Shown: one piece after another, positions 48,898-62,900 of the stretch
Numbering within the stretch: the first letter of the stretch is position 1
Layout: each line of letters opens with the position of its first letter
DNA from: Harmothoe impar
Lineage: Eukaryota; Annelida; Polychaeta; Phyllodocida; Polynoidae
DNA length: 64,000 bases
Reading direction: 5' to 3'
Assembly (NCBI GenBank): GCA_947462335.1
Contig: OX381704.1
Location: 43,094,942 to 43,158,941 of the forward strand
Notes under the pieces: generated by a model
Seen by the model: only the letters and a program-made list of their open reading frames with translations
What the model was told of the DNA's origin: nothing
Databases searched by the model: none
Made by a program: the position numbers and the translations under genes

Positions 48898-51800
48898 ATG
48901 GAGCGGGCCTTCATCTTGTTGTTGGTGGTAACCATGGTAACGGCGGACGTGTACCTCCACAGCCCCAGAGGCTCCAACAACCGACTCAACGAGCGCTCAG
49001 CCAACAGGAAGAACGGCAACAGGGTCTTTGACTCTCAGGTGAGCAGCTCATCCAGTTACTCATACAGTACAGAGTGGACCAATTGTTATAACATGCGGAC
49101 CTAGTAGCCATACAGTGGCGGCGGAACAGGGGGGGGGGGGGCAGGGGGCCCAGCCCCCCTAAACTCTCAAGATAAAATTTTCTTAAATGACAAGCTCAGA
49201 CTCCAGGGCCAAATTATCTTTTGACCCCCAACTTTTTGGGAAACAAACTTAGAAACCCCTAGAAAACACTTATCTCAAGATAAAGTTGTCTTAAATGACA
49301 AGCTCAAACTCCATTAGAACACTAAGGGTCCTATTTCAAACCGCTATGAATGCACCAATTTTAAAGGGAAATTCCTAAATTTTCCATGGGCCTGCGGCCC
49401 AAAGACACCTATTTGTAACTCCCTCTAACTAACACCCATTAGTACAGTGGCCCAAGAGGGTCAAAATCTGATTTCAAAAATCAACTTAACTTTCAGGAAA
49501 AAGTCAGAGTCAAAGTGAAAAATGAAATGTCAAAAGTGATTTCAGTTTGAGAAATGGGTGTTGTCAGTCTGTCAACCCATACAAAACACTTTATGACAGG
49601 TATCTTTTAACATTGAGCATGTTGCTATAGGAGTGTATTGGGTTCTTTATGACATTATGGTGTACAAATGTAACTATGACATAGTAAAATGGGACATACT
49701 AGGTTAATGCTTGTTCATGACCTATACAGATAATAATCTCTCTTAAATTCCTACAATGCATAATCAGTGTTATGAGTTCCATGAAGCAAACTTGATATTA
49801 GGGGACAAGATGTCCGACCCAGGAGGGTGACCAGCTAGTTCTGGTAGGAGGGGATCCGCTCCTGAAACCCAAACATAGACTAGCCAAAGTCTGTGCATTT
49901 GCTATTGAATATTTTCATTGGTATGGCCAGGGCACGGACCTTTGATAGGGGGTACCCATGTCCCATGTTAATTTTATGAAAATGCTATGTCCCATATCGA
50001 TTTTTAGAAATGCCAATGTCCCATGTCACTATCATTTTTCACCCTGTCATTTTGTGATTAAACCCCAAAATGTCCACATTTTCATGTCGAATTTAGGAGT
50101 CTAGGGCCATGGGACAAACACAAATGACGGGTGTGGCGGAATGACTTTAATTTTTTTTTGGGGGGGGGCACTGAGCTCAAAGAAGTGAAATGGGTGTTAG
50201 TTGAAAGCGTAAGTTTAGATTGGAATTTTAGATTCTGGAATTCTACCTTTAGAGTGGTGTACAATGTATATAATAGGGCTCAACGAATATGCTAAGATTC
50301 TATCTTTATACTGAGGCAAAAAAAAAGGTTTGTTTTGGGTCACCCGACTGACCCTATCAAAACAGGGCTGACCCTACGTTTTTTATGCAATGTTTTAAAA
50401 AAAAGGGGGGGGGGGAATAAATCCGACCTACCGACCCTTCATTTTCTTGCCATGTTACCTAAAACAAACCTTTCTTTTGGCCTGATGTGATTTGCGTAGT
50501 TTCTTTTGTGTTTTTTTTCGGGGGGAGGGGGCTATTAACTGACCACTAACATTGTACAGAGTGAACTAACAGTGATAACAAATATGAAGCCACTGTATAG
50601 GTTATGAGGCAGTAGGCCTACGCTTACATGTCTACCTCTACTGTCTTCTGTTATTAAAAAAAAAAAAAAAAAAGGATTATTGTTGTGAAATGAATAGACA
50701 ACAGAAGACTACTGCAAGTCTAGGTGATGGCTCGGTGAATGACCTCGTTTGGACATGTGGTGGGTCCGCTGGTGGACACGCTGGGGATACTATGGCAAGC
50801 CTGCACCTACACCTGTACACCACCGGACACAGCACTCCCCCACAAACTTTAGAGGGCTCCTGCACAGCATTGTAGGCATTGTTTGTTGTTGGTGTGCGGT
50901 TTGTATTCTGCAGCAATGAGAAGACAAACAGAGCTTTAACTCAGCAGTGTTCACCAAGGTGCTAAATGGGTTGTATCCAGGGTTGTATCAGCCCCGGTAT
51001 CAGCTACTAGTAGCATCCAATCACACTTCCCCAAAAAAGGTGGTGCTGAGGGAGGTGCTTTCATGAAACATGGTGGTACAGCACTACCTGGGGAGCAGTA
51101 GAAGGGGTGAAAGGTATTAAGGGAGTGACCATTTTTTAAGAACAGGGGGAGGGGGTGGATTTCCCCCCCCCCCCCCAGTCAACGGGTCAACATTTTTTAC
51201 CCCCCCCCCCCCTACGGGTCGAAAATCGGTGCGCACGCGGCCCTTTGAGGCATAGTAACGCGCGGGTTTTTGACCCAAAACAGGTTACATTTTTTGACCC
51301 CCCACTCAAGAGGGATCCAAATTTTTACACCCCCCTGTCAAGGGGTCCAAATATTTTTGCCCCCCCCCCTGTTGATAAAAAACGATCACTCTCTAAGATG
51401 TTATGCTGCAGGAAACTTTCTTACGGTCATATGAAACTCCGAGTATAGGCTATCAGCCCCCATGATGGGGAAAGGACAGGGAGATTTGGAAAGACATACC
51501 CGTACGAGTATCCCAGTGGTATGTTGCATGTAAAGCTCCTGAAACACTTGACCTATGTTGGGTTCATTCTTCTCCAATTATTATTATATTACAGGACGTT
51601 ATTTTAATGCCCCAACATAATTCACCAATGGTTTAACACAAACGGGGTACCAGTCTGTAGTGGCCTTTGTCCATTCCCTGATCCCTTTTTTTTATTGAGC
51701 TGTGTAACAACTTGTCCCAACTTAGTATGTATGATGCTGTAGAATTGGTGTTCCAAAAAAGGGGGTGGGGGCACGCTGGATATGCCCCCCCCCCACCTGA

Positions 51801-53847
51801 ATCCGCCTGTAACGTAATGTATTGTTAAGGTGCTTTAAGAGGAAAACGGCTTGCCATAGCATCTGTCCTCTGCTTTGTGGACGGGGTACGACCATCTGGT
51901 GTTATGTAACATCACGGCAATAGTCCGCCCTTCCTACTTGATATGGTGGGAGGGGGGGGGGGGGCATCAAAGGGTGACCACAGCTAGGGACTGCAGGTAG
52001 CTAGCTGGTCACCCTCCTGGGTCGGACATCTTGTCCCCTACAATCAAGTTTGCTTCATGGAGCTGTTCTACTCATAACACTGATTATGCATTGTAGGAAT
52101 TTAAGAGAGATTTGTATTTGTACCAGCATTCACTTAGTATGCCCCCTTTTACTATGTCATAATTTCATTTGTACAACATAATGTCATTAAGAACCCAATA
52201 CACCCCTATAGCAACATGCTCAGTGTTAAAAGATACCTGTCATATAGTGTTTTGCATGGTTTGACAGACTGACAACACCCATTCTCAAACTGAAATTCAC
52301 TTTTGACATTTCATTTTTCACTTTGACTCCAACTTTTTTCGGAAAGTCAAGTTGAATTTTGAAATCAGATTTTGACCCTCTTGGGCCACCGTACATTAGG
52401 GTACATTAGGTTTTGGGACCTAGCCCCCCACCCCCCCCCAACTTTATCCATCTTCCGCCGCCGCTGCCATATATCTGAAATCATGAGTAGGATGTGCTAA
52501 ATTCTGCGTAGAGTCGAAATGTATGACTATCATGAGGTAGTAGAGCTAAGATGAATACTGTGTCCTGGTCATATTCAGTAGGAGTGCTAGATTAATTTTA
52601 CCTTCAGGGCTCCAAAATTGAATGACCTGTAGTCCTGTAGCATCACAGTAAAGAAAGATAAAGGCCACATTCATTTTATGGCGTAAACATGAACTTAAGT
52701 GACTATAACAATCACTTCACATACTTACTTACATACGTAATTCGTCACGCACATAGCTATTTGATATGTACCTAAATCATGAATGTGCTGGATGATGTCA
52801 TTAAACTACTCTGGATGGAGGCCTCAGCCATCAACCATCCGTGTACATAATCACATATGGCTGCAAGCCTACTAGAGTGTGATAATGGAAATTGATGATG
52901 AAGGCGATTGTCCCTTTAATCCATTTTAACTCACTGGTATTTCAGCACAATAGTGGAGGGCATTGTTCTAAATGCTATTCCCATTATCTCAGGAAGGAGT
53001 TCAACCAGTAATTTTATGAAAGAACGTTGTCGATTCGTATAGTTATATAAAAGAAACAACATATTCATATAGGTCAACCAAAACATACTCAACCAGCAAT
53101 GCAGTTTCATATGAATAATTTATAATGTGATTTTGACATTTTGACGGATAACTATATTTCAGAATAACAACCGTGGTGGATACAATGTGGGCGATTCCAC
53201 CAGCGCTGCATCGGGGGGTGACGAGGGCAAGCACTACAGGATGGTACGTATATTCAGCATGTCTATAGAATACATGTACCAACATTAATATTACACAAAG
53301 AAGAGCATTCTCCCACCCTAAAATCGATCCTATTTGCTGCTGTAACAAGGATCTGCTTACTTCAAGTATGTGTTTACTGACTAAAGAGTGCTCAAGGTAC
53401 ACTTTGTGGGGAGGGTCCTGCAAACGCAGCATTCCAAATATATGAAAAATCCCACAGAAGTGCAGATAAATGAATAAAGGTACTTTCCCTTTGGCCTTTA
53501 TTGATGCAATTGTTGGATTTAATAGGTAAAATTATGGTTCATGTATACGTCATGGTCCAGTGACTTAGTCTCATAACGCAGCCTCAGAGCCTCGTGACTC
53601 ATGAATCACTCTCCCTAAAGGAGGAAGTATTTTGGTTTGTAGCCAACCCCGGGATCCAGTACTGGGACTTGCCCTAACACGGGGGTGGAGGGGCCGAACG
53701 TGACCCAATACCTGCTGTGTACCTTGTATTAGAGAGAAAGGGGCAACAGAGGGACAGGGGTAAAGATAGAGAGGGGTGGATGGGGAGGGAAAGGTGACGG
53801 GGAGGTGGACAGGGAGACGGAGAGATGGACAGGGGTGTCCATATAAT

Positions 53848-53923
<76 letters not shown>

Positions 53924-56900
53924 ATATATACATGTATATATATATTGCGACTTCATTCTATAGGGAACGCACAGTGTGGTAATGTGGAATTATCCAGTGC
54001 TATTTCCGGTCCCCTAATTGGGCCTACACTTTGATCCCCCTAGGGTCGTGATGCTGGGTGTCTGTATATAGCATGTTGTTACAAAGGCAGGTGTGTGGAA
54101 GGCTGTGTACTGGGAGTCTGCAGGCGTGACTCGTGCTGCTACTTACCTATGTGCGCGTGATACAGTGTTTCTACTTTTAGGGACGTTTTGTCTCACTTTT
54201 TTTCTTTGTCCGCGTATTTAAGTCTTTTCATCATTTAGCTTATCATGGAGGGAGATTTCCAGCTTGGGGACGGGGGGGGGGGGGGGTTAAAATACGTCAC
54301 CAGCCATTCTGTTAAAAAGTGATCGCACTGTCATTCACACTTCAAATCGCGCCCGTTTTCATACTTAGCTAGAACGGCGTAGGGAGTTATTTTTCATGGG
54401 GACAGGGGGGGGGGGGGGCTCCAACCAGATTGAAGTGCCTATTCTAATGCATGATGGCGCATATACACGACTAGGCCTATATTGGAATTGTATGGATTAA
54501 ATTTTTTTGTTCATTTAACTTATCTTTTTAACAATTCCTTTTCGAAAATAAGAAGCTCCCACTGACCTCAGAGGCCTGAATGATAGATTAGGCCACCTCA
54601 TTTTGATATAAACTTGGATTTCAGGCCTGTACAGCAAATATTCCGGGCAGAAGGAGGCGAAAAAAGCTGCCCCCTGCCCCCCCTTCTCCTACGCCACTGA
54701 ACTAGCTCTCTGCGCAGTCTCTCTTTACCTATTGATGTTGCTTTGATCTTTGAAATGAGATATGAGGAAGTTATCAATTATCTAGGTATATAATCTAATT
54801 GCTACCTAGAAACTATTCACCTTGACTGTACTATCATCAGATGGATATCACGTATGACATGCCCGTGGTTCTCATATCAGTTATCACTCATGCACAGCTT
54901 CAAACAGGGGGCGTGTCATGATAGGCTCTAACTATAGGGTATTATGTAAGCTATTCTGCCAATTCACAATAATCCACACTGCGTATCTATAACCTATAGA
55001 TGAACTAGAGTGAATCGATATATTCCGTCGTATAATAATGTTAAAATCCCAGCAGGATTATGGCAGCTCTGAATCGTCTGTGCTTATTATACACAACACA
55101 TGCTTATTTATTGTTATAAGTGTTTATGTAAATACATACGAACTTATTGGTAAGTATTCCAACCAGTTGCTATATCAAACCAGCTTCACAAGGTGAATCT
55201 ACACCACATTCTAGATAACATACAGTGGTAACTGCCGATCTTAGATCCGGACACTTGACCTATTTCCAGACTCCAACCCCATGTTACTACATACATGGTT
55301 TTGGCTCGGTTCCCATAATCCATCTACATCCTTCTACATGTAACGTATTAATCAGGTCAGCCGGGAGCAGCTCACTAGAGACTCAGCAGAGTAACACGCA
55401 CAGGATCCGTATTGTGAATTTGCATCGGATCATGTCTATATCGATCATTCTATCTTGGCTCATTGATTTATCAATATTAATTTTATTAGACATTTCCCTC
55501 AGATATGAGTTAAATGTATCATTACCTTGCAACCTTACATAGGCCTATATATGACCGTATATTTCAAATATCCATGTTGTATTTTGAGAAGACGATACCC
55601 CGTATAGCGTGAAGTCTATTGTTATTGCAGACTCCAATAATTCTGTTGGCCCAAAGCATTGTGCAACATAGACAATGGACGTTTCTAGACCCATTACATC
55701 CACTTAGGGAACGTTCACAAATGACGTCAACAGCTAGGGGTGGGTGAGGGGTCATTGACTTTGGGGGAACAATCGCCCGGACCATACATATGTGTAGGAT
55801 TCCCCCCCCCCCCAAAAAAAAAATAATTATGGCAGGAGATGGGTTTGGAGCGCAGGATCTAGTGAAAGGGTTCTAAAATAGCTGACATCATTTGTGAACA
55901 TTCCCTTGTCACATAATCTATGTCATGCAAAGAACAGAGTAGGCCTACATGTATTCGCCTAGATTTTATATTGATTATCTCTCAGTCCGTTTAAAATTAT
56001 CACCTGTAATTCCCTCAACTTTCGCAGCTGGTGTCATAAATGTTTTCCTCCGCAAAACCACGCACCCGACCCTAAGCTATAATCAATACGTAATTTAAAA
56101 AGAATCATCTCACGTTTACGTCACGGCTAGTCTATAGGGTCGTATTTTTAAGTTAAATCGATGCAACGCAAAAAGCGCTGGACAAATAACCACGAATCAG
56201 GACTTTGTAACCGGATTATTTCCATGCAATGGGTAAGGTTACAGGCCCATTAGTGGGTAGCACTAGGGGCCAATGCCCCACTTGGCTCCTCAATCTACAC
56301 TAAGAATAAACATGTGCCTACAGCCTAATGACTTGATCCAAGCTTAATTAAATCGGCACCTGTTAATTGTGGCCTCATGGTACATTGGGCAGTAATTGAG
56401 ATTAGCGCGCTCACTCGGCCTTACCGGCCACCCCTCTTAATTATATGTAAAATGGTATCAACCATAACCCCTACCAATCTCCAGGTGGACTCTACCTAAT
56501 TTGCATATCCCCACCTCGTCACTCAAGCCGCGTTAGATCGGCCATTCGCTTCTCACCAACCACTGAGGTAGTATATTATTTTTATTGTGTGTGCTAACCG
56601 CCGGCGGCTTGCCTGATCCTGAACGAAGTTAGGGTGAAGGTGGTGCCCCCCGGGACCCCACTCAATTTAAATTTGTACTAAAGGTGCCTCAGCATGGCTG
56701 GTCGAGGCAGGGGAGGCAAGCCGGGCAGGGGACGTGCAACCCCCAACAAGAACAAGGACCCGCCACCCCCAGGACAGGCCCCCGACGCCCAGACACCTGC
56801 CGAGCAGCCGGCAGCCAAGAAGAAGCGCGTCGGGCTGACCAAGAAGGAGAGGGAGGATGACCGCAAGTGGAAGGCAAGTTCTGACCGGAATATGAAGTTG

Positions 56901-59900
56901 ATTATGACTCATTTAAAGATTGTTCCCGAAGAAGACGAGGCCCCACTGGTTACCCCTCCCACTCTCTCAGCCCCCGGCCACGTGGACGTCCCGGCCCAGG
57001 GGCCATCGTTCACCATGCCGTCTCTCACCCCACAGGTGGGCTTTTCACGACCACTCCGTGACCTGCCGCCCACCACCCACTTGCCGTGCGCCCTCTCCAG
57101 ACCACCGCCGCCCGGCCCCCCTGCCTTCCACCACCAAGACTCCCAGAACGGGGGGGACCAGCTCGCCCAGTTCGTTGCCAGCGCAGCTAAGGCCCTCACC
57201 CAAGGTAAAAGCGAGGCTAACTTTGCTCATTACTATGTAAAGAAGGGAGAAAGGAGGGAGAAGACTGGGCTGGGCGAGTTGTTGCAGGAAGATTACATCT
57301 GGGGCCTGCTCCAGATGCACGATGCCGGCACCACCCTGGATGAACACAAGCTTTTCATACGGAGGCACATCGCCCAGGTGGTGAAGGACTCTAAGTCATT
57401 TAAGTGGGCGGGTATACGCACCTGGAGTGAGGAGGTTATCTCTAAGATCTCAACTGCTGATCTCTTTTGGGACCAGGAGCTGAAGATTGACCTCCTTTGG
57501 GTGGGTTCCGTCCTCCTACACCCCAAGGACCCAGGCGCCCCCGCACACCATGCCCCCTCAGCAGCGGCAGCCCCTGACACCCCTCCAGATAAATGTGTAG
57601 TGGATGTTGGCGCTGACCTCCTCAGTCTAAAAGGGGGCCCCCCATGCCAGCGCTTTAACTCTGGCGCCTGCCGGAGTAAGTCACATCACGCGGAGGGCGG
57701 CGCCCGCCGCCTCCACATCTGCAGGTGGTGCCTGGTTAACCTGTGTAAGGCCGCATACCATCCTGAGTCCCGCTGCTTCACAAAACCCAAGCCAGCGGCT
57801 CAGGACGCGGCGTCAAAAAACGCCCCCGCGCCGCCCCAGTAGGCGGCGCTGTCAGTGTAAAATACCAAATGTGCGCCCCCCCCCCTGGCAGCGGCGCCCC
57901 GATGTCAGAAGTGGGTAGCGGCCCCCCCGCTCCCCCACCTGTTACAGCATTGTGTAATGACTCTATTGCAGCCCCCGGGGAGAAGGCCCCCCGCACCCAA
58001 CAGGATTTGGTAAACACTGACAACTTGTTGACATTGCCTGTGTACGATGTGAATATGTGGCATAATAATGATGTGGTCCCCCTGGTATGCGCTAACACCA
58101 CCCACCATCCCATCACCAGTGACCCCGCCAAGGTCACCGGCCACACATGCACTAACGACACACAGACAGTTAATACACCGCATTCAATCACTGCAGACAC
58201 TCACCGGCCCGGCCCCCAGGCCCGCTACCAATCATGTGTGACCCCTCAGGCCCTCCACATTACATCAGATTGTAAGGAGGCCCTCCCAGTTGGTCCTATT
58301 GAATTTAGCCCCATCCTGGACAAAATCTGGCCCCGCCTGTCTGACTATGGGAAATCGGTAAAACACCCTCATCTGGATCTGTATGAAAAAATTAGGGAGT
58401 ATGCCCTCCCAAACTACCTGGGGGCCCGCATACCCCTCGTCACTAAATACAACCTCCAGATGTGGGAACGGGAACTGGCTGACTATGACGACCCTGACGT
58501 GTGTGTATATTTAAAGTACGGCTGGCCCAGCTCCTACACCCGCCCGTCATTTCCCGCCACCTCCCTTACCAACCACCCAGAACCACAACAACATGCAGTA
58601 CATGTTCAAAACTTCATTACTGAAGAACTCAAGAAGGGCACACTGTTGGGCCCCTTTAGTGACGACCCCATGGTCCCCTACACTAAGACCAGCCCAATTA
58701 TGACCCGCCCTAAGAGTGATCCCTCTGAGCGGCGGATTATTGTCGACCTGTCACACCCGACCGACAATAGTGTCAACGCAGGCATCATTAAGAACTCATG
58801 CCAGGGAGTCCCGTTCCACTACACCCTCCCCTCCGTCACCTCCCTCCTCAGCATAATACAGAGGGAGGGTAGGGGTGCCCTGTTATGGTCAGCGGATTTG
58901 TCGTCTGCATACCGCCAACTCCGGGTGGACCTCCTTGACCTACCCCTGTCTGGCATACGGTTTAAAGGTTCAATATACCTTGACGCCGCAGCAAGCTTTG
59001 GGTGTAGATCCAGTTCCTCCCACATGCAACGCGTCTCGTCAGCCATACAATACATGATGAAAAACCGCGGCCATGACATTCTCACATATATTGACGACTA
59101 CGCCGGCGTCTCCGGCAGCATACTACAGGCTGAGGAGGGGTTGGCCTGCCTTGAGGACCTCACCTCCCGCCTAGGTATAGACCTTGCCCATAAAAAGACA
59201 GTACGTCCAACTACTAGAATGAAATGGCTCGGGTACATAATTGACACAGACCTTATGCAGCTCAGTATTCCCCAACCCAAAATGCAGGAGGTCCTGCGTG
59301 AGGTGGAGGGCTGGTATTCTAAAACTACCGCCTCCAAACTGGAAATACAGGAGCTCACAGGTAAACTGTTCTTTGTAGCTAATTGCCTCGCACCTGCGAG
59401 AAGGTTTTTGGCCCGCATATTAGCTACCCTCAGAGCCGCCAACCACTCCCGCTACGTCACAATAGGAGAGGAGTTCAAAAAGGACTTGAGATGGTTCACG
59501 CGCTATGGGACTCAATCTAACGGTATTGTCTTCGTCCCAGACGGCCCCCGCCCACTGTGGGAGCTGGAGGGGGACTCATGCATGGAGGGGGGTGGGGGCT
59601 ACTCCAGCACCCACTGCTACAAGGTCACGTACCCCCCACGTGTGAAGGAAGGTCTCTTTATACACCAGTTAGAAGCAATCAATGTGGTTATAGCCGTTAA
59701 GAACCTTTCTCCTCCAGCCCCCGCAGGGATCCGCATCCATGTAAGGTGCGACAACTCCGCCACTGTCCTCTCCCTCACTAGTGGTAAGACCCAGGACCTG
59801 TGGCTCGCACGGTGTGCGCGTGAACTATGGTTATTCAGCGCCATCAATGACGTTCAAATTACCATCACCCATACCCCGGGGAAAAAGATGGTCTTGTCAG

Positions 59901-62900
59901 ACGCCCTATCACGCGCGTGCCTAAGTGACGCGGAGGATAGAGCAGCAACCAAGATGGCCCTGGACAGAGGCCTCACCTTTGTCCACCCCGATCTACAAAA
60001 AGACCTGTTTGATAATGACTTATGAATTTAATTGCAGACCCCCCGGTGGCGGACCTCCATTATCAAATGACCCGCACCCTGCATGCAGCTGTGTCGGAAT
60101 CTACAGCACGGAATCGGGAAAGGTATAGGGATATGTACATTGACTTCTGTGCCGCGTATAATATACCTATACTAGCCCCCTCTCCGTACCAGTTGTGCCT
60201 GTACCTCCAGAACCTATTTAACAGGTTCTCAGCTGTTGGCAGCATGAAGAACTACTTCAGCGGCGCCAAAATATTTATTGATCTTCAGTTTGGTGATACA
60301 TCAGGCTTCAGCTCCAGGGCGGTGTATGAGATGAAAAAGGGAATGGAACGTATGTCGACACACGTCCCCACACAGGCTCCCCCCTTGTTCCCGGACCAGC
60401 TGATCATGCTAGCAGGGTACTGTGACACCCTAGGTACCCCGGGCCGGGTTTACAAGGCAGCCCTCCTCCTGATGTACTTCACATTCACTAGACAATCAAA
60501 TGTGTCGGCGGCTGGCGCGGACGGCCTCAGCCCACACCTGCTAATTAGGGAGGATGTGCAGCCGTCGGCGGCGGGACTCCATGTACGCCTGCGCTCTTCA
60601 AAGACTATACGTCACCTGAAGGACCAGGTGGTCCTCCCGGTCCACCGCCTGACACCTACCACTACATACTGCCCAGTGGTTTCATACTGGGTGATGACCA
60701 GACTTGTACCAGGACCGTCCTGGGCCCCTGCCTTCTTCCTACCCGGCGGGCGGCCCCTCACCACACCTGCCCTACTCAAGGTACTCCGAGCCGGCCTACA
60801 GCATGGTGGTGTTACAAACCACATGGAGTATACCCTTCATAGCCTGCGCCGGGGAGCCAGCCAGACAGTAGCGCAGGCCGGTGCAGAGGTGGGGGAGGTA
60901 ATGCGTCACGGCACATGGACATCTCGTGCAGTGTATGCATATACGCCCCGCATCATGTACACTTCAGTACCCTCCACCCTCGCAACACGGTTTGGACATT
61001 CTCAGTGAAGTGATACCTACAGTGTGACATTAATAATTCAATAGTTATGAACGCGTATGAACTGGACTTTACACATTCTGATAATTATTGTTCTCTTCTC
61101 ATAAATATGTGATAAGCTGTTGGCTACATGCCTTACTCTGACCTTAGTTGGTTATGATACATGCATATTAATCGGTTATGGTGATTAATTAGCATCTAAT
61201 CTACTCTGGTGATACATACATGTTACCATGATCAATTACTCTGGCACAGCCATGATACTACATGTTCATATAAATGATTTGCTCCAACTTGTACTATGTT
61301 CTCTAGCAGGTTGTATTGTTCCGCAGATATATTTATATGAGGTTCATGTTTGAATTAACTTGTTGTAATAAACATGAATTTCTCCAAATCACTTAAACTG
61401 TGTGTTCGCTGGTTTCAATTGTGGCCTCATGGTACATTGGGCAGTAATTGAGATTAGCGCGCTCACTCGGCCTTACCGGCCACCCCTCTTAATTATATGT
61501 AAAATGGTATCAACCATAACCCCTACCAATCTCCAGGTGGACTCTACCTAATTTGCATATCCCCACCTCGTCACTCAAGCCGCGTTAGATCGGCCATTCG
61601 CTTCTCACCAACCACTGAGGTAGTATATTATTTTTATTGTCCCACCCACCCACTCCTCAACCCATGGTTGCTATATAATCTGGACATTCTCAGTGAAGTG
61701 ATACCTACAGTGTGACATTAATAATTCAATAGTTATGAACGCGTATGAACTGGACTTTACACATTCTGATAATTATTGTTCTCTTCTCATAAATATGTGA
61801 TAAGCTGTTGGCTACATGCCTTACTCTGACCTTAGTTGGTTATGATACATGCATATTAATCGGTTATGGTGATTAATTAGCATCTAATCTACTCTGGTGA
61901 TACATACATGTTACCATGATCAATTACTCTGGCACAGCCATGATACTACATGTTCATATAAATGATTTGCTCCAACTTGTACTATGTTCTCTAGCAGGTT
62001 GTATTGTTCCGCAGATATATTTATATGAGGTTCATGTTTGAATTAACTTGTTGTAATAAACATGAATTTCTCCAAATCACTTAAACTGTGTGTTCGCTGG
62101 TTTCAATTAAGTGTATTTTGGCATTCCTAGCTGTGTAGTGCTGCAATAATTACACTGCGGATCTAGAAGGAAGTATAAGTAATGCTTTTCACTCTCGTGG
62201 CGCGACTTAATCTATACTATAAATATACTTTATTTACCAGCAAAGATTACTTTAAGCCATGGTTCAGTAGGCAATGTTTACACAATGACCTACTTTTTAT
62301 TAGTATATTTGATTGAGATAGATCTTTCCCAATGGATCCCGGGTGCTTTTTCTCCACAAAACACGGAGGTCCGCATCATGCGGACAAAACATTCCGTAAT
62401 TTGTGGAGAACATATAAAACATATAGATGAAATCGTTTCTTGTACCCCAAATGGTAGTTATACATAAAAAATGCAGAGGTGTCGGAAGCAGCTTGACTTT
62501 GAGGGGGGGGGGCTCAAAGCCGAATTGAATGAGGTTCGCAAGGGTGGGCGAAATCATGCGACACACTAAGAGATTTGTATGAATCTGGGGCATGGTCCTG
62601 AAGTAAATTGTTGAAAATAATGACATAATTTGGTGCATTTTTAGGTCACTTTGAGGGTATATTACCTAGTTCACAATTTCGGGCAAAAAACTCATACTCC
62701 AATGTCTAGGATGGGGGCGGCTCATTGAATTCTAATGGGATTCTAATAATTATTTTAAGCGATGGACGAATAGCAGCTAAGCAGAAGACAAGCCACTGTG
62801 TTGATGTAGAACTATGAACATATTGGACCGATTCAAGGATCAATTATCTATACACCCATATGAACAAAGTGACTAATTATAGACAAAGTCCATGGCCATT

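Larger units (their letters stand above)
56365..62108 (+). mobile_element. Ngaro-type tyrosine-recombinase retrotransposon, apparently intact
   Basis: 5744 bp with the split direct repeat layout A1 - ORFs - B1 - A2 - B2: A1 56365-56588 and A2 61417-61640 (224 bp each), B1 60993-61420 and B2 61681-62108 (428 bp each). The halves appear identical by eye. It encodes gag-like, RT/RNase H and tyrosine recombinase proteins and no methyltransferase, which points to Ngaro and not DIRS1 or PAT. AATT lies at the left end, at the B1-A2 junction and at the right end, as expected for recombinase insertion of a circle without target duplication. No stop or frameshift breaks the ORFs. It sits in sense orientation in intron 2 of a host gene. 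Confidence 0.9.

Noticed and set aside
51155..51448. 97-codon proline-rich ORF
   Set aside because: Made of poly-C tracts and GGTCAA-like words. Compositional artefact in an intron.
53674..54034. Ile-Tyr rich ORFs
   Set aside because: They translate a TA microsatellite in all frames.
57045..57368. Antisense ORFs across Ngaro ORF1 and ORF2
   Set aside because: Shadow frames of GC-rich coding sequence without family resemblance or initiation context.
56365..62108. Classification as DIRS1 or PAT element
   Set aside because: Repeats are split direct, not inverted with an internal complementary region, and no methyltransferase domain follows RNase H.
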